Below, piece after piece: positions 1 to 10,831 of a stretch of DNA of 64,000 nucleotides. The notes below the pieces were generated by a model, which searched no databases, had not been told where the DNA came from, and worked only from the letters and a program-made list of their open reading frames with translations. This stretch comes from Chinchilla lanigera (lineage: Eukaryota > Chordata > Mammalia > Rodentia > Chinchillidae): contig NW_004955402.1 in the NCBI RefSeq assembly GCF_000276665.1, positions 3,258,005 to 3,322,004 on the forward strand, read 5' to 3'. Each line of letters opens with the position of its first letter. The stretch's first letter is position 1. A program made the translations under genes and the position numbers.

Positions 1-839
1 CTTCTGGATCTCCCTCGGGAGTGCCAGGCTTCAGAATGACGATGACTTCAGGGTTGGAAGCAATGCAGAGCCGTCAGAGCTGAGAAGCGAGGCGGAGGGG
101 CAGGCTGACACCTCTTGCTGTTTTCTGCCCACCTGCCCAGCAGGTAGGACCAGGGTGGGGCTCAGCCTGTTGAGTGCTTCATGCACGACCAGTGGGGCAC
201 AGCCCGGGGCTCCCCACTGCAGTCCATCCTGACTCCCCAGCAGCCCAGGTCAGATGGACTCCAAGGCTTCCTGGAACGCACCTGTCATCCTCCAGATGCA
301 GCGCATCCTTCCCACCGCCCAGTCTGCACTCAGACCCCAGAGGCTGACCGATGCCCGTGAGACCACGCCCCACCGCATCAGCTGGCCGGAGCTCACTCCT
401 CCAGCGACGTCCATATGCACAAACACCAAGCTCAAGAGAGTTCACACAGGCAACAACAAATGCACAGGCCCCAGGAGCTGCTAGCCAATCCTGGAAGCTT
501 CAAACTGACTGAAAAGAACACTACGACGTTTTCCCGTGGTCACCAGGTATTATCTGTTATCCTGCGGCAGTTAGCAGACAGTTCTCTCAGGAAATGACAC
601 AAACTTCCTACATTCTCAGCGCTGGCCTTACCCTAAGCCCGACGCTGACTGTGGGAGGTCTGGGCACCCAGGGACCCCACTTTCGGCACTGGAATCCCCT
701 GTGACTGTAGAGGGCGCAGCTGGACAGGAGGAATAACGCCCGACAGTCAACATTAACCTTTGCGGATTTCACAGCAGCTAGCAGAGAGGGTCAGGAATGC
801 TCCCCACGCAGACGTGTGATGACCATGGCGACAGACAAG

Positions 840-955
840 CCCACCCACATCTGACCATCATGCAGATCTGACCATGCGTGCTTTGAACTGTCACACTGTA
901 CCCCCAAGATATGTATAACTGCTACGTGTCACGAGAAATAAAATCATTTTTAAAT
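840..955 (+). repeat. Possible old LINE-1 3' end
   Basis: The text resembles the extreme 3' end of old mammalian L1 elements: a tract reading close to 'tgtcacactgtacccc', then 'atatgtataactgctacgtgtca', ending in 'aaataaaatcattttt'. It is short and diverged, so the assignment is tentative. Confidence 0.35.
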
Positions 956-1410
956 ATGTATTTTTATCTTGGGAAAAATGGAATTACCCACAATGCCATA
1001 AGCTACTGACTTGTAAGAGACAGTGGCTGTGACCGCATGCCCCCTTCCAGGCCAGCCACCCCAGCCTCCATTCATCCCCGCGTCATTTCTGCCCGTAAAA
1101 CTTCCTGAGCGATGCAAGCTGCAGCAAGCGCCCTTAGAGGAAAGGCCCGGAAGGCCGAGTCTAGTGATCTGCTTATTCCAGGTGCCGTGAGCGGGAAATG
1201 ACATTTTTTTTTTTTATCAAGGGCAGCTTGAAGTTTGGAAGCCACACATCTGTCCCCGAGTCTGTGCGGTTAGGTACTGGTCACAGCGAGCATTTTAATT
1301 TCATCCTTCCTGCCAGTCTCCTTATCTGTCTGCACTGGGCCGCGTGGGCTGCAGGACTGCTCTTCTCTCCACGCCTGGCTGGTTCCAGTGAAGCTGAACA
1401 CAGGACACAC

Positions 1411-1444
1411 CTGTGTGTGTGTGTGTGTGTGTATGTGTGTGAGT

Positions 1445-1476
<32 letters not shown>

Positions 1477-1533
1477 CACAGAGACAGAGAGACAGAGACA
1501 GAGAGAGAGAGACAGAGAGAGACAGAGAGAGAA
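1411..1533 (+). repeat. Compound (GT)n-(GA)n microsatellite
   Basis: About 30 nt of GT repeat, with one A interruption, pass directly into about 90 nt of GA repeat with CAGA and CACA interruptions. It lies in the 3'-most intron. The open frames across it on both strands are artefacts of the dinucleotide periodicity. Length polymorphism is likely. Confidence 0.95.
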
Positions 1534-2712
1534 ATCTCTTGCTACATGGAGGGTGCTGCAGCTGCACCCGACACACATTAAGCACATGTACCTGCTTGCT
1601 GTGGACATTCTTTTCCTCTCCCAGCTACACGGACAGCTCCCCAGGCCGCAAAGGTGTCCTGCCCCGCAGACACTGGACTGTCACCCAGCTCCTCTCTCCA
1701 CGTGCCACTTTCCAAACCCTCTCACATACACCTCCGCGTCAGCCAGGGCGCTCCACGGTTTACCAAACTAAAACCCAAGAAATCCACTTGCTCAAGGGCA
1801 CTTAAACCGGCAAGCTGATGTACCTGAGGTCACCTCGCTGGAACGAGGCACAGAGCTGAGACTCAAGTTTGGGGCTCCATGGGCTTCCTGCCGGGCAGGG
1901 GCGAGGGGTACAGTTTGGGGAACACAGCCATGCTGCCACAGAAGCCGATGTGGTAACGGCGACAGTCCCCCACCAGCGCCAAGCTTCCCGGAAAAGGGAC
2001 GATCTGGGGACAGAGACGCTCCGGAGAGTGGCTGGTGCTGAGCGGGTCTCTAGCTGTCTCGGAAGCTGGCTGTCACCAGTCACTGTCATACCCCCGGTCC
2101 AGGGAAGCGGAAGTAACTTCCAAGCTGCAGATGGGGACCCTGGCTACAACTGCAGCCCGAACTCCTCTTTATCTCACGTACCCACGGCACACAGCACTCC
2201 TGGAACACAGCCCTCTGGAGCGCATCTCCTCGACCGCCTCTTCCTGCTCCCTACTGCCCCAGCGAGCCCGCCTGCCACGGGGGGCCCGTTCTCCACACGG
2301 AGCAGCACGGGACTGTCCTCCTTGGAGCTGCTCTTCTACTCTGGAGCCGCTGTGCTTGGCATTTCGCAGCGCCCAGAAAGATTTCATGAAATACTCCAAG
2401 GAAATAATTGTACCTCGTCCTTTGTTTCTCAACTCCTTTCATCCTTTCCTCAGAGACGGCCGCCATAATTAAAGGCAGCACTCTGGGTGTCAAGCTCAGA
2501 TTCACAGCTTTGATAAATATTGGGCGATTAAGCTATTTATAAAATATGTAATTTGAAAATCTGGCATTTCATGTGCTATGATTATTTCTTCTCCGTGAAG
2601 ACTAAGTGCTTAGCCACGTGGAAGGCACTGGCAGGGAGGGAAGTTAATAAGGATGTTCACTTGTGAGCTGCGACTATTTTCACATCTCAAATGAGCTGAG
2701 ACAATTTCCTTA

Positions 2713-2781
2713 CAAAAAAAAAACCAAAAAAACCAAAACCCCCAAAAAATCAAGGAGAGGAAGAGAGAGAGAAAGGGAGAG
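2713..2781 (+). repeat. A/C-rich tract followed by GA-rich tract
   Basis: Runs of A interrupted by CC and C5 pass into a GA-rich stretch. It lies about 100 nt downstream, in gene sense, of the penultimate PTPRM exon. It may be a decayed SINE tail plus simple repeat. Confidence 0.6.
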
Positions 2782-2876
2782 AAGTCCTACAGCAAAGCGA
2801 TGGGATGAGTCTCTTCCCGTCTGAAACCAGTGTCGCTGCAAGTCGGGGAGCTTGGGTGGGGGGCAGGGGGTCCTAC

Positions 2877-3012
2877 CAGGAGGTCCACCATGTTGGGCTT
2901 GTTGTTCCGCAGCGTCTTGACGGCGTGGAAGACGTCCACGGTTCTCTGGTGCCGCAGCATCTCACAGACGATGCTGATAGCGCAGAATGTGCCGCTGCGA
3001 CCTCCCCCGTTC
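2877..3012 (-). CDS. PTPRM: PTPRM exon, 136 nt: D2 P-loop remainder, penultimate coding exon
   Basis: The exon completes the split Leu codon and encodes [19 protein letters not shown] onward, ending [10 protein letters not shown] (residues 1390-1435). With the preceding exon the D2 signature reads HCLNGGGRSG, keeping Cys and Arg. At 136 nt it has exactly the length of the D1 P-loop exon, again reflecting tandem duplication of the phosphatase domain. The acceptor is gacag and the donor gtagga. The remaining coding sequence, expected to start DQYKF and end in ALEYLNSG, was sought between 1 and 2876 on the minus strand and not seen, so it lies left of the window. Confidence 0.96.
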
Positions 3013-3419
3013 CTGTCACGGTAGAGATGAGAGGGTTGGCTGATGTTTGCCCTCATGCCGCGTGTCACACGCTTACTGTGGAGGCGTGCCGTCTAAACCC
3101 CCGAGAGCCAGTCGTGAAGGCCTCGGAGGCCGCTGGCGTCCACATCTGGGCCAGTTCTAGTTAAAGCAAAGGGCACAGCTGGTGGGCGTTTGGGTCACAG
3201 GTCACAGTCACAGGTCACAGGGCCGGTGTCTGTCCAGCGTTGCCTCAGCCTGAGACTGTGTTACCTGATGCAGCACCTCCCAACGTTACACCACAGCCCA
3301 CAGCGGAGCATTTCTGGGGACAGAGACCTTGCCTAGTATCTATTGGGTAAACTGGTGATGAGTGTGGCTTCTGTTCAAAGGTGTGCCTAGCCATAAAAAC
3401 CTACCAGCACCTTACACTT

Positions 3420-3545
3420 ATCTCTACAACAGACAGGGTCTTGTTAAGTCATCAGATTGCCCAGGCGAGGTTCAAACTTGGGATCCTCCTGCCTCAGTCT
3501 CCCAAAGTGCTGTGATTATAGTTGTGCAACACCACGCCTGGCTTA
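3420..3545 (-). repeat. B1-type SINE (7SL-derived)
   Basis: Reads as the reverse complement of a B1/Alu-like monomer: 'gggatcctcctgcctcag', 'cccaaagtgctgtgattata' and 'ccacgcctggctt' appear in order. The internal polymerase III B-box region is preserved in outline. It is inserted in gene-sense orientation. Confidence 0.85.
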
Positions 3546-3864
3546 CAGGGTATTTTAAAACAGAGCTTTTTATTCTGAGCTAATTCTAGATGTGTAGAAA
3601 CACCGCAGGAATAGCAGAGAATTCCCTTGTAACACCCACCTCCTCTGCTGTGAACATCTTGGAAAAGCGTGCCGTGCTACCACGTAAGCAACACTGGCAC
3701 TGGCGCAGTCTTATTCAGTAAGCCAGGCCGGCGGCAGATGTCACCAGATTCTCCGTGAATGTCCTTTTCCTGGTCAGGGATCATGAACTGATTCTCATCT
3801 TTCATTTCGTTGCCACCTACGCTTCTTCCAATTTGTGACATGTCTTCAGTCTCTCTTTGTCTTT

Positions 3865-3945
3865 TTTTGTGGTACCAGAAATTGAATTGCCTTGCCAGGC
3901 AGGCACCTGTGCCGCTGAGCTATATCCTTGTCTTTCTTGACCTGG
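3865..3945 (-). repeat. ID-type SINE fragment (tRNA-derived)
   Basis: A T-rich run is followed by 'ggtaccagaaattgaattgc' and 'gccgctgagctatatcc', the reverse complement of a diverged ID element with its A-box region at the end. It is shorter and more decayed than the other copies. Confidence 0.65.
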
Positions 3946-4229
3946 ATCAGTTATTTTGCAGAATATGAGATGCAGAGGACAGAATGTAGGGGGAGAAAGC
4001 ACCCATAGTGCTGAATCAAAGGCTGAGAAGGGACTGCACAGGGAAGAATGCACACTGCCTTTCATTTGGGCTGGTCCGCTGCCTTCTCACGAGCGGAAAT
4101 GCAGCCATGCCTTTTAGTACGAAAATCATGGAAGGATGCTTCACCCTTCACAGGGTTCATGGTGTCAGTCACCCCGTTCTCGGTGATGTTAACCTTGCTC
4201 AGAAGTGAAGATGGTGTCTGCCAGGTTGC

Positions 4230-4740
4230 TCACTTCCAAGTTTCCATCTTTGTGCAGTTAGTATGGATCTTGGGTGAAGGTATTTTGGGTCTGTGTGAAT
4301 CCTGCTTCCACTCACGGGTTCATCACTGCTTTTCACATTCATTGGTGGATCACATCTATAACAATTTGATTTTGTGTTTTCTTCCTCCTGACGTTCTACC
4401 ACAGGAAGGAGGTATCTCTCCTCCTCCCTCAAAATGTATGTTTTATTTTATTTGTATCAGCGTGGACATGGAGAAAATATCTTGTTGTATGAGCTAAAAT
4501 TCAGTAGCACCATATTTATTTTGCTGCTCAAGGTTTTCCAACTTTGACTCTTAGGAGTTCCATCAGGTTGGCTCCTGCGTTCTTGGGACAAATGCCTGTC
4601 CTTTTTGGAACATTTCTTACTTTCTGGAACTGTAAGACATTCCAGGCACATCCTTGTATTTCTCCTGCACCAGCTGAGCAATCAACCCCTTTTCCAAGGA
4701 ACTAAGAGACCTTTCATTTTTAAAAACACAACAGTACTAT
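4230..4740 (+). repeat. Probable old LINE-1 3' region
   Basis: Several phrases recall the 3' part of old mammalian L1 elements: a 'tttattttatttgtatcag' segment, 'atttattttgctgctcaagg', 'caggttggctcctgcgt', 'cttactttctggaac' and 'ccaaggaactaagagacc'. The match is from memory of the consensus, so subfamily and limits are uncertain. Orientation is antisense to PTPRM. Confidence 0.5.
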
Positions 4741-6484
4741 CATTCCCCAAATAAGTATTACCACTTTAATAAAATCAAATTTCTACCTAGTTGAAATTTT
4801 CTTTGTGGTTCCTCATAGTTGCTTTTAAAAAAATCCACATCTAAGCTAAGTCTGCACATTGCATTTCTTTGATAAAGTTTATGCTTATATTTTGATCTGC
4901 TGTTCTTTTTCTCTTTTATTCTTGAAAAGTTATTTGTTGAAGACGTGGGTATTCGTCCTGTAGAGAGCCCCACATTCTGGGTTTCCTCTGGTATCTACCA
5001 CGTTTGTGCTCTGCCCCGAGTATCCTGTAAACTGGTAGTTAGCGACAAGGCTTGCAAAGGATTCAGGAGGGATGGGTGGTTGAAAGGGTGAGTTTATTTA
5101 CACAAAGATGTCTTACATGTGTATTTCCTTGGGAAGCAAACTCAGGATGACATCTCACTGGCTGTTTGCACACCCCGCCTCTTAAAGGAAGTACCTGGCA
5201 ATCCTTTTGCCTACTGAAGAAACTGGGTCATGCATCTGGTTTCTACCGACCTGCAGGAGTTCTGGCTGAGTTCTTTGCCAGCGCTATGCACGGCAGACCT
5301 CTCCTCCACGGTCTTGCCTTTCACACCTTCCTGATGCCTCTTAATGATCAGAAGTGCTGCATGGTTAGGGAGATCCAGTCCCCACCATCCTCCAGTGCCA
5401 GTGTTCTGCGTCCTGTCTTAGCCAGGCTTTGGTTACCCACGCACACAGGAGCTTCTTCCACATCATCTTCTAGAAGCTCTGTTGTTTTCTCTGACATTCG
5501 GGCTTGTGATCATCTGGGAAAGATTCTGATCTACAGCGTGAGGCGGAGACCAGTGCGGCCCTGCAGGGCGGGGTGTTCGCTGGAGACCAGGTGACACAGG
5601 TGTGGCCCTGCCCCTGGATGTGTGTCCTGTTTCCACCCTTGCACTAATACCACACTGCTTTTCCATCCGCTTTCCGCCCAATGCTTCCAGTAGCTTCTAC
5701 TCCATGATCTTGATGGAGTTCCAAAGCACTGGTCTCTTACTTCTATTCATTTATCCTGGCTTTGTTAGCTGGAAGCCAAGTATAAGAAAAGTGTGTGCAC
5801 CCTGTGGATATCTGTGGCCCGGATCCTAGGACCATGCCATCCTGGGACCTGTGGTGGAGCCTTGCCCAGGCGTGCTCTGTCCACCACCAACAGGTGGCGC
5901 TGTGCCATACCGAATGGGCGCCCTGACCTCAGACAGAATGGCATCCTGGCAAGGCCTGGAAGAGGCCAGTTTAAACTTTGTTTCTTATAAAGAAAAAATA
6001 CTTATGAATCTAAACAAAAACACACCTCTCCTGCTCTGGGTGTTCAGCAAGGAGGGCAAGAAGCAGCCCCATGGGTAGCACAGAGCGTCAGACTGGGAGA
6101 CAGCCAGGAAAATGCAGGTGCCCTCCCCAGCGGGAGGGGACCTAAGGCAGGAGGGACATCAGACGCCACCACCATCTATGACAGCCCAGCAGCCCATCGT
6201 TAGAGACACCACATGGAATGGCGCTGCTCACTGGTCAGCGGGTCACACTCTTGGACGTGCTGTCTACAGGGCGTGGTGACTTAACGTGGTCTTTGGATCC
6301 CTCCCTTACTCCTGTCCTGGGGCCTCAGCTTCCTCCACTGGCACTTCCATCCTGAGCGCTCAGCTGTTGGCCCTTGTTAGACAGCTACCGATCCAGGGGT
6401 CAGACGCGTTTTGCTTCCAGATCCAGTGCTGGGGTCTCCAGGTCCCGGAGAGGCGACTGCAAACTCCTTGGAGTGCACAAGCGA

Positions 6485-6575
6485 CATGGCTGGGGCATAG
6501 CTCAGTGGCACAGTGCTTGCCTAGCATGTGCCAGGGCCTGGGTTCCACTCACAGCGGCACAAACAACTCAAAATG
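6485..6575 (+). repeat. ID-type SINE, plus strand
   Basis: 'tggctggggcatagctcagt' gives the A-box, 'gcttgcctagcatgtgccag' the anticodon-arm region and 'gggttccactcacagcg' the B-box, followed by an A-rich tail. This is the tRNA-Ala-like ID family. It is antisense to PTPRM. It resembles a tRNA gene but is a retroposon. Confidence 0.88.
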
Positions 6576-7529
6576 AACAGATCTAATCCAGACTGATTAA
6601 AATGTCGGTGATCTCTGCTGAACTTGTATCTACTCAGCAAGGGCGACCCTTCTCTTATTCTGGTCAGAGCCTACATCTGTAGTTAGAGAATACTCTTTGG
6701 AGGATGGAGGAAGGGACTTCCAGAGGCAGACAAGTGCGGGGAAGTCCCTGAGACTCTCCCAGTGAACCCGAGTCTGTGCACAAGACACTCATGTGTTTGG
6801 GTGAGGCAGGGCAGGGCTCTGGGTGACCCTGTGTAACGCAAGGGACCAGATGGAGAGGGCCCTGTACCCTCTGTGGAGTCTGTCACTGGCTGGCTTGGTC
6901 CCCTCCCAGTGAGGCCTTCCATTGCCTTCCACGTTGCAGAGATCTCCTCTGGGCATCTACCGACACCCTGAAGAGCGACAGATGCCGAGGCTTTGAATTT
7001 CCAGGGATACTCTAAACATCATCCCTAACTGCCGTGGCTTTTTAATTGCCTGTTCCATTAAGCCAGCGCCAGCTGGATGATTAGCTACATATCACTGCCA
7101 ATGAGAAAACGCAGGTGAGGGTTTGGAGGAGCCTGGTGTGCACTCTGGTGGCTCTCCACCTTGGCCGCCCAGGGAAGCACACAGAGGTCTGGGTTCTGCT
7201 CAGTTCTCAGGTGTGGGTGTGCCTGAGGTGGGCATCTTACAGCTCCCAGGTGACTCCTGCTGCTGGGCAGCTGGGCCTCACCGGCCCCCTGCCAAGGGTT
7301 CTTCCATCTTAGCCCCTGCTGAACTGCCGGCTTTGGGGTCACCCTTTCAGGACCCTGGCTCTGTGTGAGTCAGGTTTCCACCATGATAGCAAATCCCTAA
7401 TCCCTTATAATCAGTTTGCAAAGAGGAACACTTTCATTTGGCTCCGGTCTGGAGTGCCTAGTCCATGATGGAGTGGGGGCCTGTGGTGGGGGCAGATGTC
7501 AGAAGGACTGCTCCCTTCACGGCCACAGC

Positions 7530-7687
7530 GGGGGGAGGGAGGGAAGGAGGGAGAGGAAAGGGTAGACCAGAAGGGGGAGGGAAAGGGGGAGACAGGGAAA
7601 AGAGGGAGGAGGAGGGGGACGGGGGAGGGTGAGGGAGGGAAGGAAGGAAGGAGAGGGGAGAGAGAGAGGGGGGAGGGGAGAGACTGG
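7530..7687 (+). repeat. Homopurine (G/A-rich) tract, about 155 bp
   Basis: The plus strand is nearly pure purine, mainly GGGA, GGAA and GAGA units, with few pyrimidine interruptions. In gene sense this is a C/T-rich tract. The open frames on both strands are low complexity and not genes. It can in principle adopt triplex structures; nothing in the sequence shows function. Confidence 0.9.
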
Positions 7688-8179
7688 GACTCCGCAGACC
7701 CTCTAGGCCGAGTCCCTGAGGACCCTCCATGAACTCACCTCTAAGGCTTTTACCACTTTCCAACATTATCACCCTGGGGCCCAAGCCTTGACCTCCTGCG
7801 CTCTGAGGACAGAAACTGCAGCAGGGTAAGCAGTCCTCCCAACACGGAGTTCCCGCCCAAACCTCCCGTCCAGCCACGAAAGCCAGGAAGGGACAGGGCT
7901 TTGTGGCTCTGCTGTGTCATGCGATGGCCCTGGCACCCTGGCTGGCGCGGGAGCCCTGTGTGGCAGCATTGCTGAGCTCTGTGGATGAATCCTTCTAGCC
8001 TGGACGATTTTAAGTGGCCAACAGTTTACAGGCCAGCTCAGAAACTTCCCCAAGATGTTAACGGTTGGTTCTCAGGAGGCAGCCACGGAGCCCACCCAGG
8101 TGACTTGCGTGTGTTTATCTGTGCGTGGGTCTCAGTCCGGAGCCAAGATGACTTGTGCGGCAGGGACACACTGCCTGCT

Positions 8180-8470
8180 GGAGTTTGGACTGTTACCCCA
8201 AAATTCATGCACCTGAAACAATCCCCCAAGTCATGAATAGGGTTCGGAGTGAGACATCTGGGCAGTTACTCCAGCTAGATGAGGTCAGGAGGGTCCCCAT
8301 GGTGGCCTTCGTGACTTCATAAGTGGACAGAGCTGAGCTAGCAAGCCCTCTCTCCAGGGGACTCCTCCACCATGTGCCACGTGGCAGCAAGGCCCTCAGC
8401 CACGCCAGTGCCTGCCCTTGACTTCCCAGCTCCCAAAACCATGCACTAGATAGACCTCCATTGTTTACCA
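8180..8470 (+). mobile_element. MaLR-type LTR relic (MLT/MST-like)
   Basis: Phrases in LTR-like order: 'ccccaaaattcatgcacctg', 'aatcccccaagtcatgaata', 'gtgacttcataagtgg', 'cttgacttcccagctcc' and 'cattgtttaccagtgacctg'. The first two match common old MaLR-type LTRs of mammals. Subfamily is uncertain. It ends about 170 nt from the 164-nt exon, on its downstream side in gene sense. Confidence 0.55.
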
Positions 8471-8635
8471 GTGACCTGCTCAGCCCCACCCAAATGCAGA
8501 ACGTGCACCTGGTTCTGGCAAAGCGTCTGAACCCTCAGAGCGGGGTCACCCTCTGCCCCCAGAGCCCCGCTTCTCCATTTACACTGAAACTGAAGGCCGA
8601 GAGGCACAGCGGAGCAGGGCGGGCCCCGCACTTAC

Positions 8636-8799
8636 AAGCAGTGCACCACCGTGCGGCCTTCCCCGCCGTTGTACTCCTCCTGCCACTTGTCCACCTGGCG
8701 GATGAGCTTCAGGAAGGAGCGCTTGGACACGGGTGTGTCCCTGTACATCGGCCAGCCCAGGAACTGGAACTGCTGCACCATGCGGTATCCGTCTTGGGG
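8636..8799 (-). CDS. PTPRM: PTPRM exon, 164 nt: D2 pseudo-WPD loop and signature Cys
   Basis: Fifty-four codons plus two bases of a Leu codon (residues 1336-1389 and part of 1390). The segment [20 protein letters not shown] aligns with the D1 WPD loop, but the general-acid Asp position is Met (WPM). The exon ends [11 protein letters not shown], so the D2 signature Cys is its last complete codon, mirroring the D1 exon of 155 nt and showing the domain duplication at gene-structure level. The acceptor is tcttag and the donor gtaagt. Loss of the WPD acid is consistent with D2 being a catalytically weak or inactive, regulatory domain (known for the family). Confidence 0.97.
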
Positions 8800-10705
8800 C
8801 TAAGAGCGCGGGGCAGCAGGCGGGGAGAGCACAGAAAACAGGTGTTATTCGCTTAGGGAAGCCGGGCCTCTTCCACCTGCTGGTCTCTGCGTCAAAGCAG
8901 GAGTGATTAAAGGAGAGGTCGGCTGACTCTGAACAAAGGTAGCTTCCTCAGGCCTCGAGAATTAGGATTTTTAGTCTGGAGCGGTTATAAAGAGCCAGGT
9001 GTTTTACATGACAGGTCTGAAGTGAAGCAGAAAGCTTCCCTTTCTGCAGAAGCCAAGAGAACCTGACACCATGGTGCACTATGAGGGGGAGATGGCTTTA
9101 TCTTAATTACAGGTAGAGAATCAGCTGTAACGTAGGGCTGTCTGCGAGTCCAGCGTGATACAGCTTGCACCATATTTCTCGTGAGCGCGGGATGGTTTGC
9201 TCATGGGGATGAATCTTAAGATAGCAATAGTTAATTCATCTTTAGTCATAAGGAAGTGAATTGCAGCACTCCGAGTTCATGTTGGAAAAGTGACAACGGC
9301 TTGACCTCGCCACAGCTGGAGCCCAAGGCCAAGCCCCCTGGGGACCCTCGCTCGGGGACACCCTGTCCTCCTGGCCCTTCCTCCTCCTCGGCGGCACAGC
9401 CTCCACTTCCCCAGACCTCTCAGGACAGAAGTCCCAGGCTCCGCCCCAGCCCCCTTCCCAGCCAGCCTCTCACCTGAGGACTCCACACAGTGCCATGGCC
9501 CCAGCACCACCAGGGAGTCCTACCTGAGTGTCTCCAGTCTCCTCCTGTCTCTGGGACTACAGGCCCGGCTGGATTCCTGCATGGCTCTCAGCATCCTCCC
9601 GAACCCCGTGTCCGATGCTGCCCTCTGACCCACGACCCACACATGTCCCCGCACCAGTCACTGAGCAGCGCCCCCAACTCAGCAGATGCCCATCCCGTCG
9701 CTCGCCCTGGTCCTTGGGTCCTGCTCTGTGCTCCCTGAATCAGTCTTGGCTGCCTGCACCTGCCGCCACTGCTGTCCTGCCATAGTCACTTGTCACCAGC
9801 TCCTTCCCAGGACCCTTCAGAGCCCCCGTGGGTGTGTGCTAGTGTCCATGCTCAGCGCGGGAGCCGGAGTGCTCCCTCACACCACGTGGTTCCCAAGGCC
9901 GGTGAGGTGCCTACTTCTACGTGGGCAAACCCTGTGCTAGCAGGGGGTCCTGACCCGGTCACCTTCCTGGCAGGTGCTGGGCTCCACCCGCTGCTCCACG
10001 CTGGCCTGCGCACTGACCGCCTCCGCCCTCCTCCTTGGCTGTGCTCCCAGGCACTTCTGTTTCAAACAGACTGACTCCCTCCTGGGCCTGGCCCAGCACC
10101 TTTCACTGCTCTCTCATTCTTTATCCTGTCATATTTCCTACTTTCTGACATGCTCCGTCTAGTATTTTAGCTGTTGTGTCAATTATTTATTGTCTCTGTC
10201 CTAACAAAGGCACCTTGCTGGAGCATGGTTCAGTCCAGCTCCCGAACCATCTCCCGGGTGTATCTGTGCCTGTCCTTCTACGACGTGGTGTTGGCAAGAG
10301 CACCGCCCCCCAGTGGGTTCCCACCCTGCACCACGCCTGGCCACGGGCTGCTCGGAAAGGGCTCCCTCCCACCAGGTCTCCACTGGGGATTTCCCACCGC
10401 TGACCCGGCCTGCTCCCCGGCTGCCAACCCCACCTGTGCAGGCCGCAGTGTAAGTCCCCACTGTGGGGCCCCCCATCCTTCTGGTCCTAAAAGCGTCTTC
10501 CTCACTGGGCTTCACCAGGGGCCACTGAGTGGCTTTGTATTTAACACTCCTCTTGTTAGTGTATAAACTCCATGAGGTCAGGCATCTCTGCTTTGTTCCC
10601 TGCTGGTTCCAGACTCCGAGAAGGGGCCTGCCCACAGTGTGCTGTAGACGAGGGGATCACGAACACAGCAAGACCACAGGGACAGCGGCAGGGCCCGGCT
10701 CTTAC
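8800..10705 (-). other. PTPRM intron, 1.9 kb
   Basis: I recognise no repeat family or gene in this intron. The stretch 9300-10100 is C-rich on the plus strand and gives several open frames, none with recognisable domains or splice context. Confidence 0.7.
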
Positions 10706-10831
10706 CCTGGCGGCATTGTAAATCCGGAATATCCTGCTGATGATGTCCTCCTCCAAGTCGGCAGACACAAACTCCACCTGGATGGGGCCGTGCCTGTGCA
10801 CGCCGTTCTCAGGCCAGTACTGTGGGCACAG
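10706..10831 (-). CDS. PTPRM: PTPRM exon, 126 nt: D2 CPQYWPENG segment
   Basis: Forty-two codons in phase 0 (residues 1294-1335), from [20 protein letters not shown] to [19 protein letters not shown] is the D2 form of the CxxYWP motif seen in the 117-nt D1 exon. The acidic SADLEEDI and the strand [10 protein letters not shown] follow and lead to the D2 pseudo-WPD loop. The acceptor is attcag and the donor gtaaga. The exon sits between introns of 3.2 kb (upstream) and 1.9 kb (downstream). It is intact. Confidence 0.96.

Larger units (their letters stand above)
1..2876 (-). other. PTPRM 3'-most intron, partial
   Basis: This is the intron after the penultimate coding exon; its 3' end is off the window. 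It holds a possible old LINE-1 3' end (about 840-955), a compound GT/GA microsatellite (1411-1533) and an A/C- and GA-rich tract (2713-2781). The open frames here are low-complexity or shadows. I see no other gene. The AT-rich stretch 2465-2660 lacks recognisable repeats. Confidence 0.8.
3013..8635 (-). other. PTPRM intron, 5.6 kb
   Basis: Besides the separately listed SINEs (3420-3545, 3865-3945 and 6485-6575), a candidate LINE-1 3' region (4230-4740), a homopurine tract (7530-7687) and an LTR-like repeat (8180-8470), I recognise nothing. The stretches 4750-6480 and 6580-7520 show no repeat or coding homology that I can name. Confidence 0.75.

Noticed and set aside
1411..1533. CRISPR-like or other regular spaced repeats
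   Set aside because: Dinucleotide simple repeat without spacers; no array of any kind was found in the window.
1270..1771. Open frames of 87-127 codons on both strands
   Set aside because: They translate the GT/GA microsatellite into alternating residues; no coding content.
1..2876. Terminal PTPRM coding exon and stop
   Set aside because: I looked for the reverse complement of a DQYKF...ALEYL exon and did not find it; it must lie left of the window.
2877..3012. Assignment to PTPRK, PTPRT or PTPRU
   Set aside because: The D2 signature exon and the linker match PTPRM as I know it, and residue numbering fits PTPRM exactly; the paralogues differ in this segment.
6485..6575. Possible tRNA gene (A-box and B-box present)
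   Set aside because: It is an ID retroposon: no complete cloverleaf, A-rich tail, and several sister copies in the window.
7458..7877. 139-codon minus-strand frame and the opposing plus-strand frame
   Set aside because: Both read through the homopurine tract; Ser/Pro/Leu- or Gly/Glu/Arg-rich low complexity.
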